The notes: a model not told the origin generated them from the sequence alone. A DNA stretch of 39,660 nt from Thermoanaerobaculaceae bacterium (GCA_025456225.1 JALOLB010000034.1:1-39660); one strand, 5' to 3'. Shown: positions 24,601-31,480, counted from the stretch's first letter. Program-made: numbers and translations.

Positions 24601-24899
24601 ACCTGTCGTGGGACGACTACAGGAAGCGCGGCCTGCTCAGGACCCTGGCCGACGCCGACGAGGCGATCGTCCACGGCGCCGTCAAGCGGATCCGCCCCAA
24701 GATGATGACGGTGATGGCGGCGTTCGTGGGGCTGCTGCCGATCATGTGGTCGACCTCGGCCGGAGCCGACGTCATGAAGCGCATCGCAGCGCCCATGCTC
24801 GGCGGGCTGGTGACCTCGGTCCTGCTCGAGCTGCTCGTCTACCCGGCGGTGTACAAGCTCTGGCGCAAGCGTGAGCTGACCGGGGCCGAGTCGGCGTAG
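21645..24899 (+). CDS. cusA: CusA-type Cu(I)/Ag(I) RND efflux transporter
   Basis: Inner-membrane proton-driven pump of the heavy-metal RND group, 1084 residues (E. coli CusA 1047). It follows CusA closely: DALPDLSDTQVII, QVTYPIVSSLL, the stretch around ELGPDATGVGW, and TTYDRSDLI. The three methionines of the copper relay are conserved: M587 (ILYMPTTLPG), M637 (PFSMMETT) and M709 (RIDMLTTG), equivalent to E. coli M573, M623 and M672. The proton-relay Asp in TM4 (GVLVDGAIVEVENA) is also present. This points to Cu/Ag over Zn/Co/Cd. An insertion of about 23 residues (with RWYSSWAPDWLKR) precedes the third methionine. The ATG was chosen by homology; only GGGTGG precedes it, because family B repeats fill the upstream region, so initiation may be weak. 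Confidence 0.95.
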   Translation: MIRRIIEFSAHNRMLVLLGVAALCVLAGYTLKEIRLDALPDLSDTQVIIYSRWDRSPDIIEDQVTYPIVSSLLGAPRVKAVRGFSDFGFSYVYVIFQDGTDIYWARSRVLEYLSKIQQRLPQGVQTELGPDATGVGWVFQYALVDPSGAHSLDQLRSYQDWTLRYALQSVPGVAEVASIGGFVKQVQITVDPSRLAAHGIPLDMIVAAVKSSNNEVGGRLLEFSGTEFMVRGRGYARAIGDFEQIVVKVGTGGVPVLLRDVARVELGPEIRRGISDLDGLGDHVGGIVVVRHGENALNVIERVKERLHELEPSLPTGVKVVTTYDRSDLIHRAIETLTHELTIEMIIVSLVILLFLWHIPSALVPIATIPISVLLAFIPMYYLGVTVNIMSLAGIAISIGVLVDGAIVEVENAYNKLHHWEAGGRKGDFHEVRLEALKEVGPSVFFSLLVIAVAFIPVFALVDQEGRLFKPLAISKNLAMALAAILAITLDPAMRMLFTRMDPFTFKPRFLSWFATRALVGTYHAEEKHPISRILFRVYEPACRFVLRFPKAVIATAIGLVAVSVPFYFRLGTEFMPPLNEGTILYMPTTLPGISVQQARELLETQDRVLKSFPEVERVFGKAGRAETSTDPAPFSMMETTVVLRPEAQWEARARWYSSWAPDWLKRVLRPIWPDHISWEELVEKLDRALKIPGVTNAWTMPIKARIDMLTTGVRTPVGIKVFGSDLAEIQRTGERLEGILRDIPGTRSVFAERVTGGYFVDIVPRRDQLARYGLTVAALQDVIMSAIGGENVTTTIEGRERYPVNVRYPRELRDDVGRLQRVLVPTPSGAQVPLAQVADVELVQGAAMIRDENGFLAGYVYVDITGRDIGGYVEEAKKVVREKLALQPGYVLQWSGQYENMIRVRERLKIVVPITLALIFVLLYANTRSAFKAGVVMLAVPFSAIGAIWLFHVLGYNVSIAAWVGMIALLGLDAETGVFMLLFLDLSWDDYRKRGLLRTLADADEAIVHGAVKRIRPKMMTVMAAFVGLLPIMWSTSAGADVMKRIAAPMLGGLVTSVLLELLVYPAVYKLWRKRELTGAESA

Positions 24900-24908
24900 C
24901 TGAGGGTT

Positions 24909-24936
24909 GGGATCCGGGGTCCGGGGTCCGGGATCC
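24909..24936 (+). repeat. Family B heptads after cusA (B4)
   Basis: Four tandem heptads, GGGATCC, GGGGTCC, GGGGTCC, GGGATCC, ten bases after the cusA stop. Only one orientation is present here. The rest of the gap to the small minus-strand gene shows no recognisable feature. Confidence 0.85.
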
Positions 24937-25065
24937 GCGGGCCTGTAGGCAGTCGAAAATGACCTGCAGGGGCGGAAGCCACAGAGCCCGCTTGCCGCCG
25001 ACAGCCGACCTACTCGCGGGGAAACGGCGTGGGCCTGGTCACGGTCAGCCACACCGAGGCGGTGG

Positions 25066-25260
25066 TCAGATCTCGTCGCTCCGGGGCTGGGGGCCCGGAA
25101 CGATTCCGGCGATATCCGGGTCCTGCTCGGGCCCGCCCGCCGGCCGGTCCTGCTTCTCGGTCTTGCGCTGCTGCTTCTTCGCGGCCTTTTCCTCACGGTG
25201 CTGCTGGAGGGCGCGCTCGCGTTCGCGCTTTGCAAACGTTGCCCTGTGCTTGACTGCCAA
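25066..25260 (-). CDS. Small highly charged protein with TTG start
   Basis: A 64-residue product, missed if only ATG/GTG starts are considered. AAGGAGG lies five bases before a TTG, after which the sequence reads AVKHRATFAKRERERALQQH, then a Lys/Glu-rich helix (REEKAAKKQQRKTEKQDR) and the tail DPDIAGIVPGPQP. I recall small proteins with the same plan (ATFxKRxRE start, basic helix, GIVPGPQ end) in several Acidobacteriota and Deltaproteobacteria genomes, with no known function. The basic coiled helix suggests nucleic-acid or ribosome association. It converges on cusA and lies downstream of the RRM gene on the same strand. Confidence 0.65.
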   Translation of the reverse strand: MAVKHRATFAKRERERALQQHREEKAAKKQQRKTEKQDRPAGGPEQDPDIAGIVPGPQPRSDEI

Positions 25261-25467
25261 GGTTGCCTCCTTGCAGAAGGCTTCGGCACCAGACGCGTGC
25301 CACAGCCGGACGGTGCGTGGCCACCGCAGTGGCCCGGATTCCAGCGTGCCGGAAGACACGCCTCAGACATCGCCCGAGATCACAATCCGAAGCGCCGCCG
25401 CTCCAGGTCCTGGCACACCCTGACGAAGCAGGCGCGGCGTCGATGCGATGCGCGGAGCTCTGGTGGA

Positions 25468-25491
25468 GCGGGGCCCGTTGCCGGGCCCCGC
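25468..25491 (-). terminator. Hairpin downstream of the RRM gene
   Basis: A perfect ten-pair stem (GCGGGGCCCG with CGGGCCCCGC) around a TTGC-type loop, 18 bases past the RRM gene stop. There is no U-tract on either side, so it may be a factor-dependent terminator or an mRNA 3'-end stabiliser. Confidence 0.5.
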
Positions 25492-25509
25492 CGCCAGTAT
25501 ACTGTGAGG

Positions 25510-25827
25510 TCAGTAGCGGTTGCGACCGCCGCCGTAGCCACCCTGACCAGAACCGCGGCCACCGCCACGGCCACCGCCGGAGTCGGTCTTCGGCCGCGCC
25601 TCGTTGACGATGATCGCGCGCCCACCGAGGTCCTTGCCATTGAGCCCGGAGATTGCGGCCCTTGCCTGCTCGTCGGAGCGGAACTCCGCGAACCCGAAGC
25701 CCTTCGACCGGCCGCTGTCGCCGTCGGTCAGGATGCGCACCGACTCGACCTCGCCGTACGCGGCGAGGGCGGCCTGGAGCTGGGACTCGGTTGTGTCGTA
25801 GGACAGATTGCCAATATACAGCTTCAT
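25510..25827 (-). CDS. RRM-domain RNA-binding protein with Gly-rich tail
   Basis: A 105-residue single-RRM protein of the bacterial glycine-rich (Rbp) type. RNP2 is LYIGNL (3-8) and RNP1 is KGFGFAEF (about 42-49), with aromatic residues in the RNA-stacking positions. From about residue 82 a Gly/Arg tail (GGGRGGGRGSGQGGYGGG) follows, as in cold-induced cyanobacterial Rbp proteins. It probably binds RNA during cold or stress adaptation. The ATG was chosen by homology (MKLYIGNLSYD); AGAAGGG lies eight bases upstream. A perfect inverted repeat sits just ahead of that ribosome site, so translational or transcriptional control there is plausible. It is downstream of the histidine kinase on the same strand after a 120-base gap, so it is likely transcribed separately. 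Confidence 0.92.
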   Translation of the reverse strand: MKLYIGNLSYDTTESQLQAALAAYGEVESVRILTDGDSGRSKGFGFAEFRSDEQARAAISGLNGKDLGGRAIIVNEARPKTDSGGGRGGGRGSGQGGYGGGRNRY

Positions 25828-25843
25828 CTCGGGAACCCTTCTT

Positions 25844-25858
25844 GCGGACATTGTCCGC
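25844..25858 (-). promoter_or_regulatory. Perfect inverted repeat before the RRM ribosome site
   Basis: GCGGACA-T-TGTCCGC is perfectly palindromic. In mRNA it would fold as a six-pair stem with a three-base loop ending immediately before the AAGAAGGG ribosome-binding tract. It could be an operator, a protein-binding hairpin or a temperature-sensitive structure; which one is not determined. Confidence 0.45.
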
Positions 25859-25947
25859 TGCTGGTGATGGACTCAGCCAGCAAACCACCGCCCTTATTGT
25901 CGGACGATGCGGAGGTCATGATAGCACGTTCTTGTCCCGGCGCCCCG

Positions 25948-27861
25948 TCACCCACCAGGTCCCCGGACCAGGGCTTCCTGCCGCATGGCCTGGCGCTGGT
26001 CGGAGGGGCCCGCAAGCGGCAGGATGACCGTGAACGTCGTGCCCTGCCCCTCATCGCTCTCGACGCTGATGTGGCCTCCCATCTTCTCCACCAGCTCCTT
26101 GACGATCACCAGCCCGAGGCCGGTGCCAGGACCGAACGCCTTGGCGTTGGAGGCACGGAAGAACTCCGTGAAGAGCTGCGGCAGAGCCGTGGCAGGGATG
26201 CCGATCCCGGTGTCACTCACCGCCACCTGGACCTGGTGGTCCGTGCTCTCCACCCGCACCACCACGGCACCGCCTTCCGGGGTGTACTTCACGGCGTTGC
26301 CGACCAGGTTCAGGAAGATGCGGAACATGCTCTCGGCGTTGGCCTCGACCTCGAAGTCGGAGCCCGCCGGCTCGACGTGCAGCTCGGTGACCTGGTGCTT
26401 CTCCTGGATCACGGGATCGAGGTGCTCGAGCACGCGCCGGATCAGCTCCGGCAGGGCCATCCGCTGCACCTCCCCACGCTCCATGCCGACGCGTCCGGCC
26501 GCCAGGTCCAGCAGGTCGTTGATGAGCATCCTGAGGGTCTCGAGCCGGCGCGCCAGGCGCTCGAGGAAGTCCCGCTGCCGGTCCTCCAGCGGCCCGGCGT
26601 ACCCGCCCAGCAGCGCGCGTACGATGGAGTCCGCCCCGGCCACCGGCGAGCGCAGCTCGTGGGTCACCATGCGCACGAACCTGGACTTGTCCTGCTCGAT
26701 CTTCCGGAGTGCCCCGAACGCCAGGGCGTTGTCGATGGCCACCGCGCCCTGAGCCGCGATGGCCCCCAGGAACCGTGCGTCATCGGGGCCGAACGCACTG
26801 ACACGCGTCGAGTAGGCCCGCACCACGCCCAGCACGTGCTCCTTGCCTCGCAGCGGCACCAGGAGCATCGAGCGGATCCGCTCGGCAGCCGCCGCGTCGG
26901 GGTACTGCAGATGGACCCGGTCCTCCTCGCTCTGGATGATGAACGGCTCGCCGGAGAGCACCACCTCGGCATGCGCCTGGCTGTGGCTGAGCAGAACCGG
27001 GCCCTTGGCGAGGTACTCCTCGCTGAGACCGACCGAGGCCGCCTCCTCGATCCGGGTGCCCGTCGGGTCGACCAGCCCGACCGCCACCCCATGCACGTCC
27101 ATGGCCGACGCCGTGGCCTCGACGAGCCGCTGGAGCACCTCGCCGAGCTCGAGCGTGGAGTTGATCGTCTGCGCACCAAGGTAGAGGGTGGCGAGCTGCT
27201 CCTCTCTCCTGCGGGCGTGGGCGACCAGCGAGGACGCCAGGTAGAACGACGCCAGCCCCAGCAGTGTGAAGGTTCCCAGCACCCCGACGAGGTAGGCGAG
27301 ATCGGCGAACGCCTCCCCCGGCAGGAAGCCCTCGACGTGGCGGTGCGGCAGGACACTGGCCGCTTCTGCCCACGCCAGCCCGCCGGTGAGGAGGACGGCG
27401 GCCGCGGCGTAGAGGGCAGCCGCCAGCCGCTCGAACAGGAGCGAGGCAACGATGATGTGGAGCACGAAGAAGATGACGAGGGGGCTCTCGACGCCTCCCG
27501 TCAGGTGGATGAGCGCGATCATCGCGAGCCAGTCGAGCGCCAGCTCGACGTGGGTCAGACGCGCCATCGCAAGCGACCCTTCGCCCGTGGTCGCCTCGAC
27601 GCGGCGCAGCCACATCCAGAGCGCTGCGTTGTAGAGGAGGATCCAGCCGCCCACGACGACGAGCGGCACGACCGGGACACCCACCCCCAGCACCTGCCGC
27701 GCCAACGCGGTGGCCACCAGCACGGCGACGCCTGCCGCCCAGCGCAGGCGCAGCAGCCACGGCCCGGACGCCACGACACCCTCGGTGCGCGCAAGCAGCA
27801 ACCAATCCGTGGACAGGCGCATGCCTCCAGCTCTCACGCCGCTCCCCCCGAGGCTCTCCAT
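25948..27861 (-). CDS. Multi-TM GAF sensor histidine kinase
   Basis: About 637 residues from the ATG used here; an ATG at 27822 is an alternative start. Some five or six transmembrane helices fill residues about 35-215 (for example AAGVAVLVATALA, LVIFFVLHIIVASLLF, YLVGVLGTFTLLGLASFYL). A GAF domain (about 230-385, starting at LYLGAQTINSTLELGEVLQRLV) is followed by a HisKA dimerisation domain with the phospho-acceptor His in RMVTHELRSPVAG (about H401), and the HATPase: N box NLVGNAVKYTPEGG, G1 SDTGIGIP, F box FFRASNAKAFG, G2 GTGLGL. It should autophosphorylate and pass phosphate to a response regulator, but none is encoded nearby, so it is an orphan kinase. The signal is unknown; a membrane or GAF-bound small ligand is likely. 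Confidence 0.9.
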   Translation of the reverse strand: MESLGGSGVRAGGMRLSTDWLLLARTEGVVASGPWLLRLRWAAGVAVLVATALARQVLGVGVPVVPLVVVGGWILLYNAALWMWLRRVEATTGEGSLAMARLTHVELALDWLAMIALIHLTGGVESPLVIFFVLHIIVASLLFERLAAALYAAAAVLLTGGLAWAEAASVLPHRHVEGFLPGEAFADLAYLVGVLGTFTLLGLASFYLASSLVAHARRREEQLATLYLGAQTINSTLELGEVLQRLVEATASAMDVHGVAVGLVDPTGTRIEEAASVGLSEEYLAKGPVLLSHSQAHAEVVLSGEPFIIQSEEDRVHLQYPDAAAAERIRSMLLVPLRGKEHVLGVVRAYSTRVSAFGPDDARFLGAIAAQGAVAIDNALAFGALRKIEQDKSRFVRMVTHELRSPVAGADSIVRALLGGYAGPLEDRQRDFLERLARRLETLRMLINDLLDLAAGRVGMERGEVQRMALPELIRRVLEHLDPVIQEKHQVTELHVEPAGSDFEVEANAESMFRIFLNLVGNAVKYTPEGGAVVVRVESTDHQVQVAVSDTGIGIPATALPQLFTEFFRASNAKAFGPGTGLGLVIVKELVEKMGGHISVESDEGQGTTFTVILPLAGPSDQRQAMRQEALVRGPGG

Positions 27862-27993
27862 GGGAAGGATACTCCAACCGCAACAGGGTCGCGTTGGGTG
27901 GCAAGACTGGTCGTGCCGCCCGCTCTTTGCCACGAACCTGGATCGAGTGACGTGGAGGGTCTACCGGAGAGCCGGTTGCGCTACCATCCCGCC

Positions 27994-28956
27994 ATGCGCG
28001 TCCTCATCACCGGCGTCTCCGGCTTCGTCGGCTCCCACCTGGTGGACTTCCTGCAGCGGGAGCACGCCGAGGTCGAGATCGTGGGCCTGCTGCGCTGGCG
28101 TTCCGAGGACCCCGGGAGCGTCGCCCGGCTGCGCGGAGCCCAGCTCATCGAGGGTGATCTCCTGGACGCGGTATCGGTGATCCGGGCGGTCGAGGCCGCC
28201 GCACCCGACGTGATCTTCCACCTGGGGGCCTCGTCCTCGGTGGCCGGGTCCTGGGACGCCCCGAACGAGATGGTGCAGGTCAACGTGCTGGGGACGCTGC
28301 ACCTGCTGGAGGCGCTGCGTCAGCTCCACGTCAACGTGCCGACGGTGCTCGCCTGCTCGGCGGAGGCCTATGGCGTGGTGCACCCCGACGAGATTCCGAT
28401 CCGCGAGTGCCAGCCGTTCCGACCGGTCTCGCCCTACGCCGTGTCGAAGGCGGCGGCCGATCTCTTCGGCTACCAGTACCACCGCACCTTCGGCCTCCGC
28501 ACGCTCCGGCTCCGCCTGTTCAACCACTGCGGCCCCCGCCAGTCGAGCCGCTTTGTCGTGGCCTCGCTGGCGCGCCAGGTCGCGGAGATCGAGGCCGGTC
28601 TCCGCCCGCCCCGGATCCTGGTCGGGAACGTCGGTGTTCGCCGCGACTTCGTGGACGTGCGGGACGCCGTCCGGGCCTACTGGGCGGCGGCCCAGTCGGG
28701 CCTGCCGGGCGCCGCGTACAACGTCTGCAGCGGGTCAGCGGTGACGATCCGCGAGGTCCTGGACCGGTTGCTGGCGTTCTCGCCCAGCCGCGTGGAGGTG
28801 GTGGCCGACCCGTCGCGGCTGAGGCCCTCCGATCTGGAGGTGCTGCAGGGTGACGCAGCGCTGTTCCGGGCGACCACCGGCTGGGCACCGGCCATCCCCT
28901 TCGAGCAGACACTTGCCGACACCCTCGCCTTCTGGCGCGACCAGGTCCGATCCTAG
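27994..28956 (+). CDS. NAD-dependent epimerase/dehydratase (GDP-deoxymannose reductase-like)
   Basis: A 320-residue extended SDR acting on a nucleotide sugar. It shows TGVSGFVGSHL with G7/G10/G13 binding NAD(P), FHLGASSSVAGSW, the catalytic set S122 (SAEAYG), Y148 and K152 (YAVSK), FNHCGPRQ, and a C-terminal RPSDLEVLQGD...TGWAPAIPFEQTLADTLAFWR. The last pattern is characteristic of GDP-6-deoxy-4-keto-D-mannose reductase (RMD) and the related GDP-mannose 4,6-dehydratase. It would serve synthesis of deoxysugars such as D-rhamnose for surface glycans. The ATG is chosen by homology; no clear ribosome site precedes it. It is divergent from the histidine kinase and stands alone. The family is firm; RMD versus GMD versus a UDP-sugar epimerase is not. 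Confidence 0.86.
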   Translation: MRVLITGVSGFVGSHLVDFLQREHAEVEIVGLLRWRSEDPGSVARLRGAQLIEGDLLDAVSVIRAVEAAAPDVIFHLGASSSVAGSWDAPNEMVQVNVLGTLHLLEALRQLHVNVPTVLACSAEAYGVVHPDEIPIRECQPFRPVSPYAVSKAAADLFGYQYHRTFGLRTLRLRLFNHCGPRQSSRFVVASLARQVAEIEAGLRPPRILVGNVGVRRDFVDVRDAVRAYWAAAQSGLPGAAYNVCSGSAVTIREVLDRLLAFSPSRVEVVADPSRLRPSDLEVLQGDAALFRATTGWAPAIPFEQTLADTLAFWRDQVRS

Positions 28957-29003
28957 AGAAGCCGTTCCTGCCTCGGCTGACCCGTCCGCAAGGGCCACGA
29001 CCC

Positions 29004-29029
29004 GGTCGCGGCGGGAATGCCGCTCCTAC
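29004..29029 (-). repeat. REP-like extragenic palindrome
   Basis: On the minus strand the sequence reads GTAGGAGCGGC-ATTCCC-GCCGCGACC. The GCGGC/GCCGC stem after GTAGGA closely follows the REP units of Gammaproteobacteria that are associated with RAYT transposases. A decayed partner (GCAGGAACGGCTT) lies near 28963-28975 on the same strand. It sits between the convergent epimerase and trmB genes. Confidence 0.55.
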
Positions 29030-29052
29030 GCGACGAATTCCGAACGCCCACC

Positions 29053-29661
29053 TCAGAGGCGGCGGAAGGCGAAGCGATGGATCGGTCGTTCCTCCCGGGC
29101 GTACTTGATCTCGAAGTTGGTCGCAGGCATGGCGGCAAATGCCTCGACCTCGTCGTGGCTCTCCAGGCCCGGCTGGGCCGCCAGCAACGGGCCGATGACG
29201 GCCGCGTAGTCCGGGTGGTCGGTCTTCACCCACAGCATCCCGCCGGGCTGCAGCAGGTCCACCAGGCGCTGGAGGTTGTCGGGGCGGAAGAAGCGCCGCT
29301 TCTGGTGCTTCTTCTTCGGCCACGGGTCGGGGAAGTAGACGTGGCATCCGCCGACGCTCCCGGGCGACAGGCAGCGGAACAGCAGGTCCTCCGCGGTCGT
29401 CGCGGCGATCCTCACGTTGCCGAGACCCTCGCGAACGGCACGGGCCGCAGCGAGCTCCGCATACTTGCGGGCCCGTTCCACCGCCAGGATGCCGATCTCC
29501 GGGTGGGCGGCGGCCCACGCCAGCAGGAACCGCCCCTTACCGCTCCCCAGCTCCACCTCGAGCCGGCACGGGCGTCCGAAGAGGGACTCGCTGCTGAGAG
29601 GAAGCCCCGCTGCGGTGAGGTCGACCAGCAGGGCGCTGCCACCTACGAGTGACGGCCTCAC
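29053..29661 (-). CDS. trmB: tRNA (guanine-N7-)-methyltransferase
   Basis: Methylates G46 of the tRNA variable loop with S-adenosylmethionine. The 202-residue protein has motif I as VELGSGKGRFLLAWA (36-50), E62 of the acidic second strand (AVERARKYAELAAARA), and the TrmB hallmark FPDPWPKKKHQKRRFF (110-125), followed by LQPGGMLWVKTDH and, near the end, TNFEIKYARE. Length and order are those of bacterial TrmB. The GTG start shares GTGA with the pfkA stop and agrees with homology. It is the last gene of a three-gene overlapping operon with dCMP deaminase and phosphofructokinase; the combination is not a pathway but suggests a growth-linked housekeeping transcript. Confidence 0.94.
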   Translation of the reverse strand: MRPSLVGGSALLVDLTAAGLPLSSESLFGRPCRLEVELGSGKGRFLLAWAAAHPEIGILAVERARKYAELAAARAVREGLGNVRIAATTAEDLLFRCLSPGSVGGCHVYFPDPWPKKKHQKRRFFRPDNLQRLVDLLQPGGMLWVKTDHPDYAAVIGPLLAAQPGLESHDEVEAFAAMPATNFEIKYAREERPIHRFAFRRL

Positions 29662-30785
29662 CCTTCCGCGGCCTCCACCGCCTCGGGGTCCTCGTCTCCG
29701 AAGACAGTACCGACGGCCCGGGCCGTGACCACCATCTGACAGCCGGGATCGACGAGCTTGAGCTTGCCGATGGCGTCCACGAGGGGCACCGCGACGATCT
29801 CGTCGTCGCGCAGGGCGACCATGAAGCCGAACTGGCCGGTGGCGGCCAGGCGCGCCGCCTCGACCCCGAATCGTGTGGCGAGGATGCGGTCCACGGGCAC
29901 CGGCGAGCCGCCCCGCTGGATGTGCCCGAGGATCGTGGAACGCACCTCGTAACCACCCTTCTCCTCGATCTCCCGCGCCACCTGGGCCGACACGCCGCCC
30001 AGACGCTTCCACCCGGTCACGGTGTCCTGCCCCGAGAACACCTGCTCGCCCCCGGCCGGGGCGGCGCCTTCCGCCACCACGACCAGAGAGAACGGGCGTC
30101 CACGCCGCTCGCGGGCCCGGAACTTGGCGAGGATCGGCTCGATCTTGAATGGGATTTCCCGGATGAGGATGACGTCCGCGCCGCCGGCGATGCCTGCGTG
30201 CAGGGCGATCCACCCGGCCTCGCGCCCCATGACCTCGAGGAGCATCACCCGGTGGTGGCTCTCGGCCGTCGTGTGCAGCCGGTCCAGGGCATTGGTGGCG
30301 ACCTCGAGGGCGGTCGCGAACCCGAACGTGTAGTTCGTGGCCCCGAGGTCGTTGTCGATGGTCTTGGGCACGCCGACGACCGGGATCCCCAGCTCCCGCT
30401 GCAGGCGCTCGCCGCACGCCAGGGTGCCGTCGCCGCCGATGACGATCAGGCAGTCGAGCCCCAGCTTGTCGACGTTGCGCTTGACGCTGGACGAGGCGTC
30501 GATCATCTCCTCGACACCGTCCGGGCGCACGTACGGGTAGCGGTAAGGGTTAGCACGGTTGGAGGTGCCCAGGATCGTCCCACCCCGCACCAGCAAACCG
30601 CCCGCGTCGTCAAGGGTCAGCTCGCGAGCCTTCAGCTCGACGAGGCCGGCGTAGCCGCCCGTGATCCCGACCACGGAGACCTTGTGGATGTAGGCGCAGG
30701 CCTTGACCACAGCCCGGATGACCGCATTGAGACCGGGCGCGTCCCCGCCCCCGGTCAGGATGCCGATGCGGCGAACTCCGCTCAT
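29658..30785 (-). CDS. pfkA: 6-phosphofructokinase
   Basis: Phosphorylates fructose-6-phosphate in glycolysis. 375 residues, longer than E. coli PfkA (320) and typical of the PPi-PFK-like clade. Key sites: GGGDAPGLN (12-20), GGDGT (117-121), PKTIDND (140-146; catalytic D144), MGREAGW and GHIQRGGSPVPVDRI. The residue equivalent to E. coli Gly104 is Gly (G120), whereas a PPi enzyme has Asp; the Gly124 equivalent is Lys (K141). This Gly/Lys pair is known from ATP-using enzymes of the PPi-like clade, such as those of trypanosomatids, so ATP is the more likely donor, but this is inference. The ATG overlaps the deaminase stop (ATGA), and the stop overlaps trmB. Confidence 0.94.
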   Translation of the reverse strand: MSGVRRIGILTGGGDAPGLNAVIRAVVKACAYIHKVSVVGITGGYAGLVELKARELTLDDAGGLLVRGGTILGTSNRANPYRYPYVRPDGVEEMIDASSSVKRNVDKLGLDCLIVIGGDGTLACGERLQRELGIPVVGVPKTIDNDLGATNYTFGFATALEVATNALDRLHTTAESHHRVMLLEVMGREAGWIALHAGIAGGADVILIREIPFKIEPILAKFRARERRGRPFSLVVVAEGAAPAGGEQVFSGQDTVTGWKRLGGVSAQVAREIEEKGGYEVRSTILGHIQRGGSPVPVDRILATRFGVEAARLAATGQFGFMVALRDDEIVAVPLVDAIGKLKLVDPGCQMVVTARAVGTVFGDEDPEAVEAAEG

Positions 30786-31231
30786 TGCTCCTCCTGCGAG
30801 CTCAGGTCCACGAGCTCGATGCCCGCGTCCCGGGCAAACTCGATGATGCGCTCGTCGCGGTAGAACTCGCCGTACAGCACGCGGTTGATGCCGGCGTTGG
30901 CGATGTGCTTGAAGCAATCCCAGCACGGCGAGGCCGTGACATAGATCTCCGCTCCGTCGAGACGCACCCCGTGCTTGGCCGCCTGCAGGATGGCGTTCGC
31001 CTCGGCGTGCACGGTCCGCACACAATGGCCGTTGACCATCAGGCACCCCACGTCGGTGCAGTGGGGTAGCCCGCGGATCGAGCCGTTGTAGCCCGTGGCC
31101 AGCACTGCCCGGTCGCGCACGATCACCGCCCCCACCGCCTTGCGCGGGCACGTCGAGCGCGTCGCGGCCTGCACCGCCAGGTTCATGAAGTACCGGTCCC
31201 AGGACACCCGACCCACGGCGCAAGTGTACAC
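30782..31231 (-). CDS. Deoxycytidylate (dCMP) deaminase, ComEB-like
   Basis: Zinc deaminase converting dCMP to dUMP for dTMP synthesis. The 149-residue protein has the zinc site HAEANAIL (H75, E77) and SPCWDC (C103, C106), plus the family motifs RSTCPRKAVGAVIVRD, ATGYNGSIRGLPHC and VRTVHAE; an additional His/Cys-rich CTDVGCLMVNGHC is typical of dCMP deaminases with a second zinc. The GTG at 31231 is supported by GGGAGGG nine bases upstream; GTGs at 31216 and 31207 are closer to where homology (SWDRYFMNLA) starts. It is first in the overlapping deaminase-pfkA-trmB operon, immediately downstream of a hexad repeat element. Confidence 0.92.
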   Translation of the reverse strand: MYTCAVGRVSWDRYFMNLAVQAATRSTCPRKAVGAVIVRDRAVLATGYNGSIRGLPHCTDVGCLMVNGHCVRTVHAEANAILQAAKHGVRLDGAEIYVTASPCWDCFKHIANAGINRVLYGEFYRDERIIEFARDAGIELVDLSSQEEQ

Positions 31232-31270
31232 GGTGGCCCGCCCTCCCAAGCCCCCGTCGGCAGTTCCACC

Positions 31271-31444
31271 GTGGACGTGGTCGTGGACGTGGTCGTGGAC
31301 GTGGACATGGCCTTCAAGTGATCGTCGGTGGCGCAAAGCGGCCCCCGACCGCGGCCTTCGCGGCAATTTCGAGAGTCTCACAAGGCTGTGCTTCCCACCA
31401 GGCTTGATCCGGGAGTGCAGGTCCACGTCCACGACCACGTCCAC
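31271..31444. repeat. Family C hexad inverted element C1
   Basis: Left arm: six GTGGAC/GTGGTC hexamers (31271-31306). Right arm: four inverted GTCCAC/GACCAC hexamers (31421-31444). They flank about 114 bp with no coding features and could form a long cruciform or hairpin. It occupies most of the 356-base gap between the deaminase and the cNMP-binding gene. Confidence 0.85.
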
Positions 31445-31480
31445 GTTGCTCCCAGGTTCACCCCCACGCAGGGTTCCGAC

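Noticed and set aside
25198-28956. A 1250-codon plus-strand frame ending in the epimerase
   Set aside because: Only the last 320 codons resemble protein; the rest is antisense to the RRM and histidine kinase genes.
28957-29052. Ordinary intrinsic terminator between epimerase and trmB
   Set aside because: The stem has no U-tract and its sequence fits a REP unit better, although it may still help end transcription.
31271-31444. A Val/Asp or His-rich small peptide encoded by the hexads
   Set aside because: Translations of the array are low-complexity products of a nucleotide repeat, with no start signal or conservation evidence.
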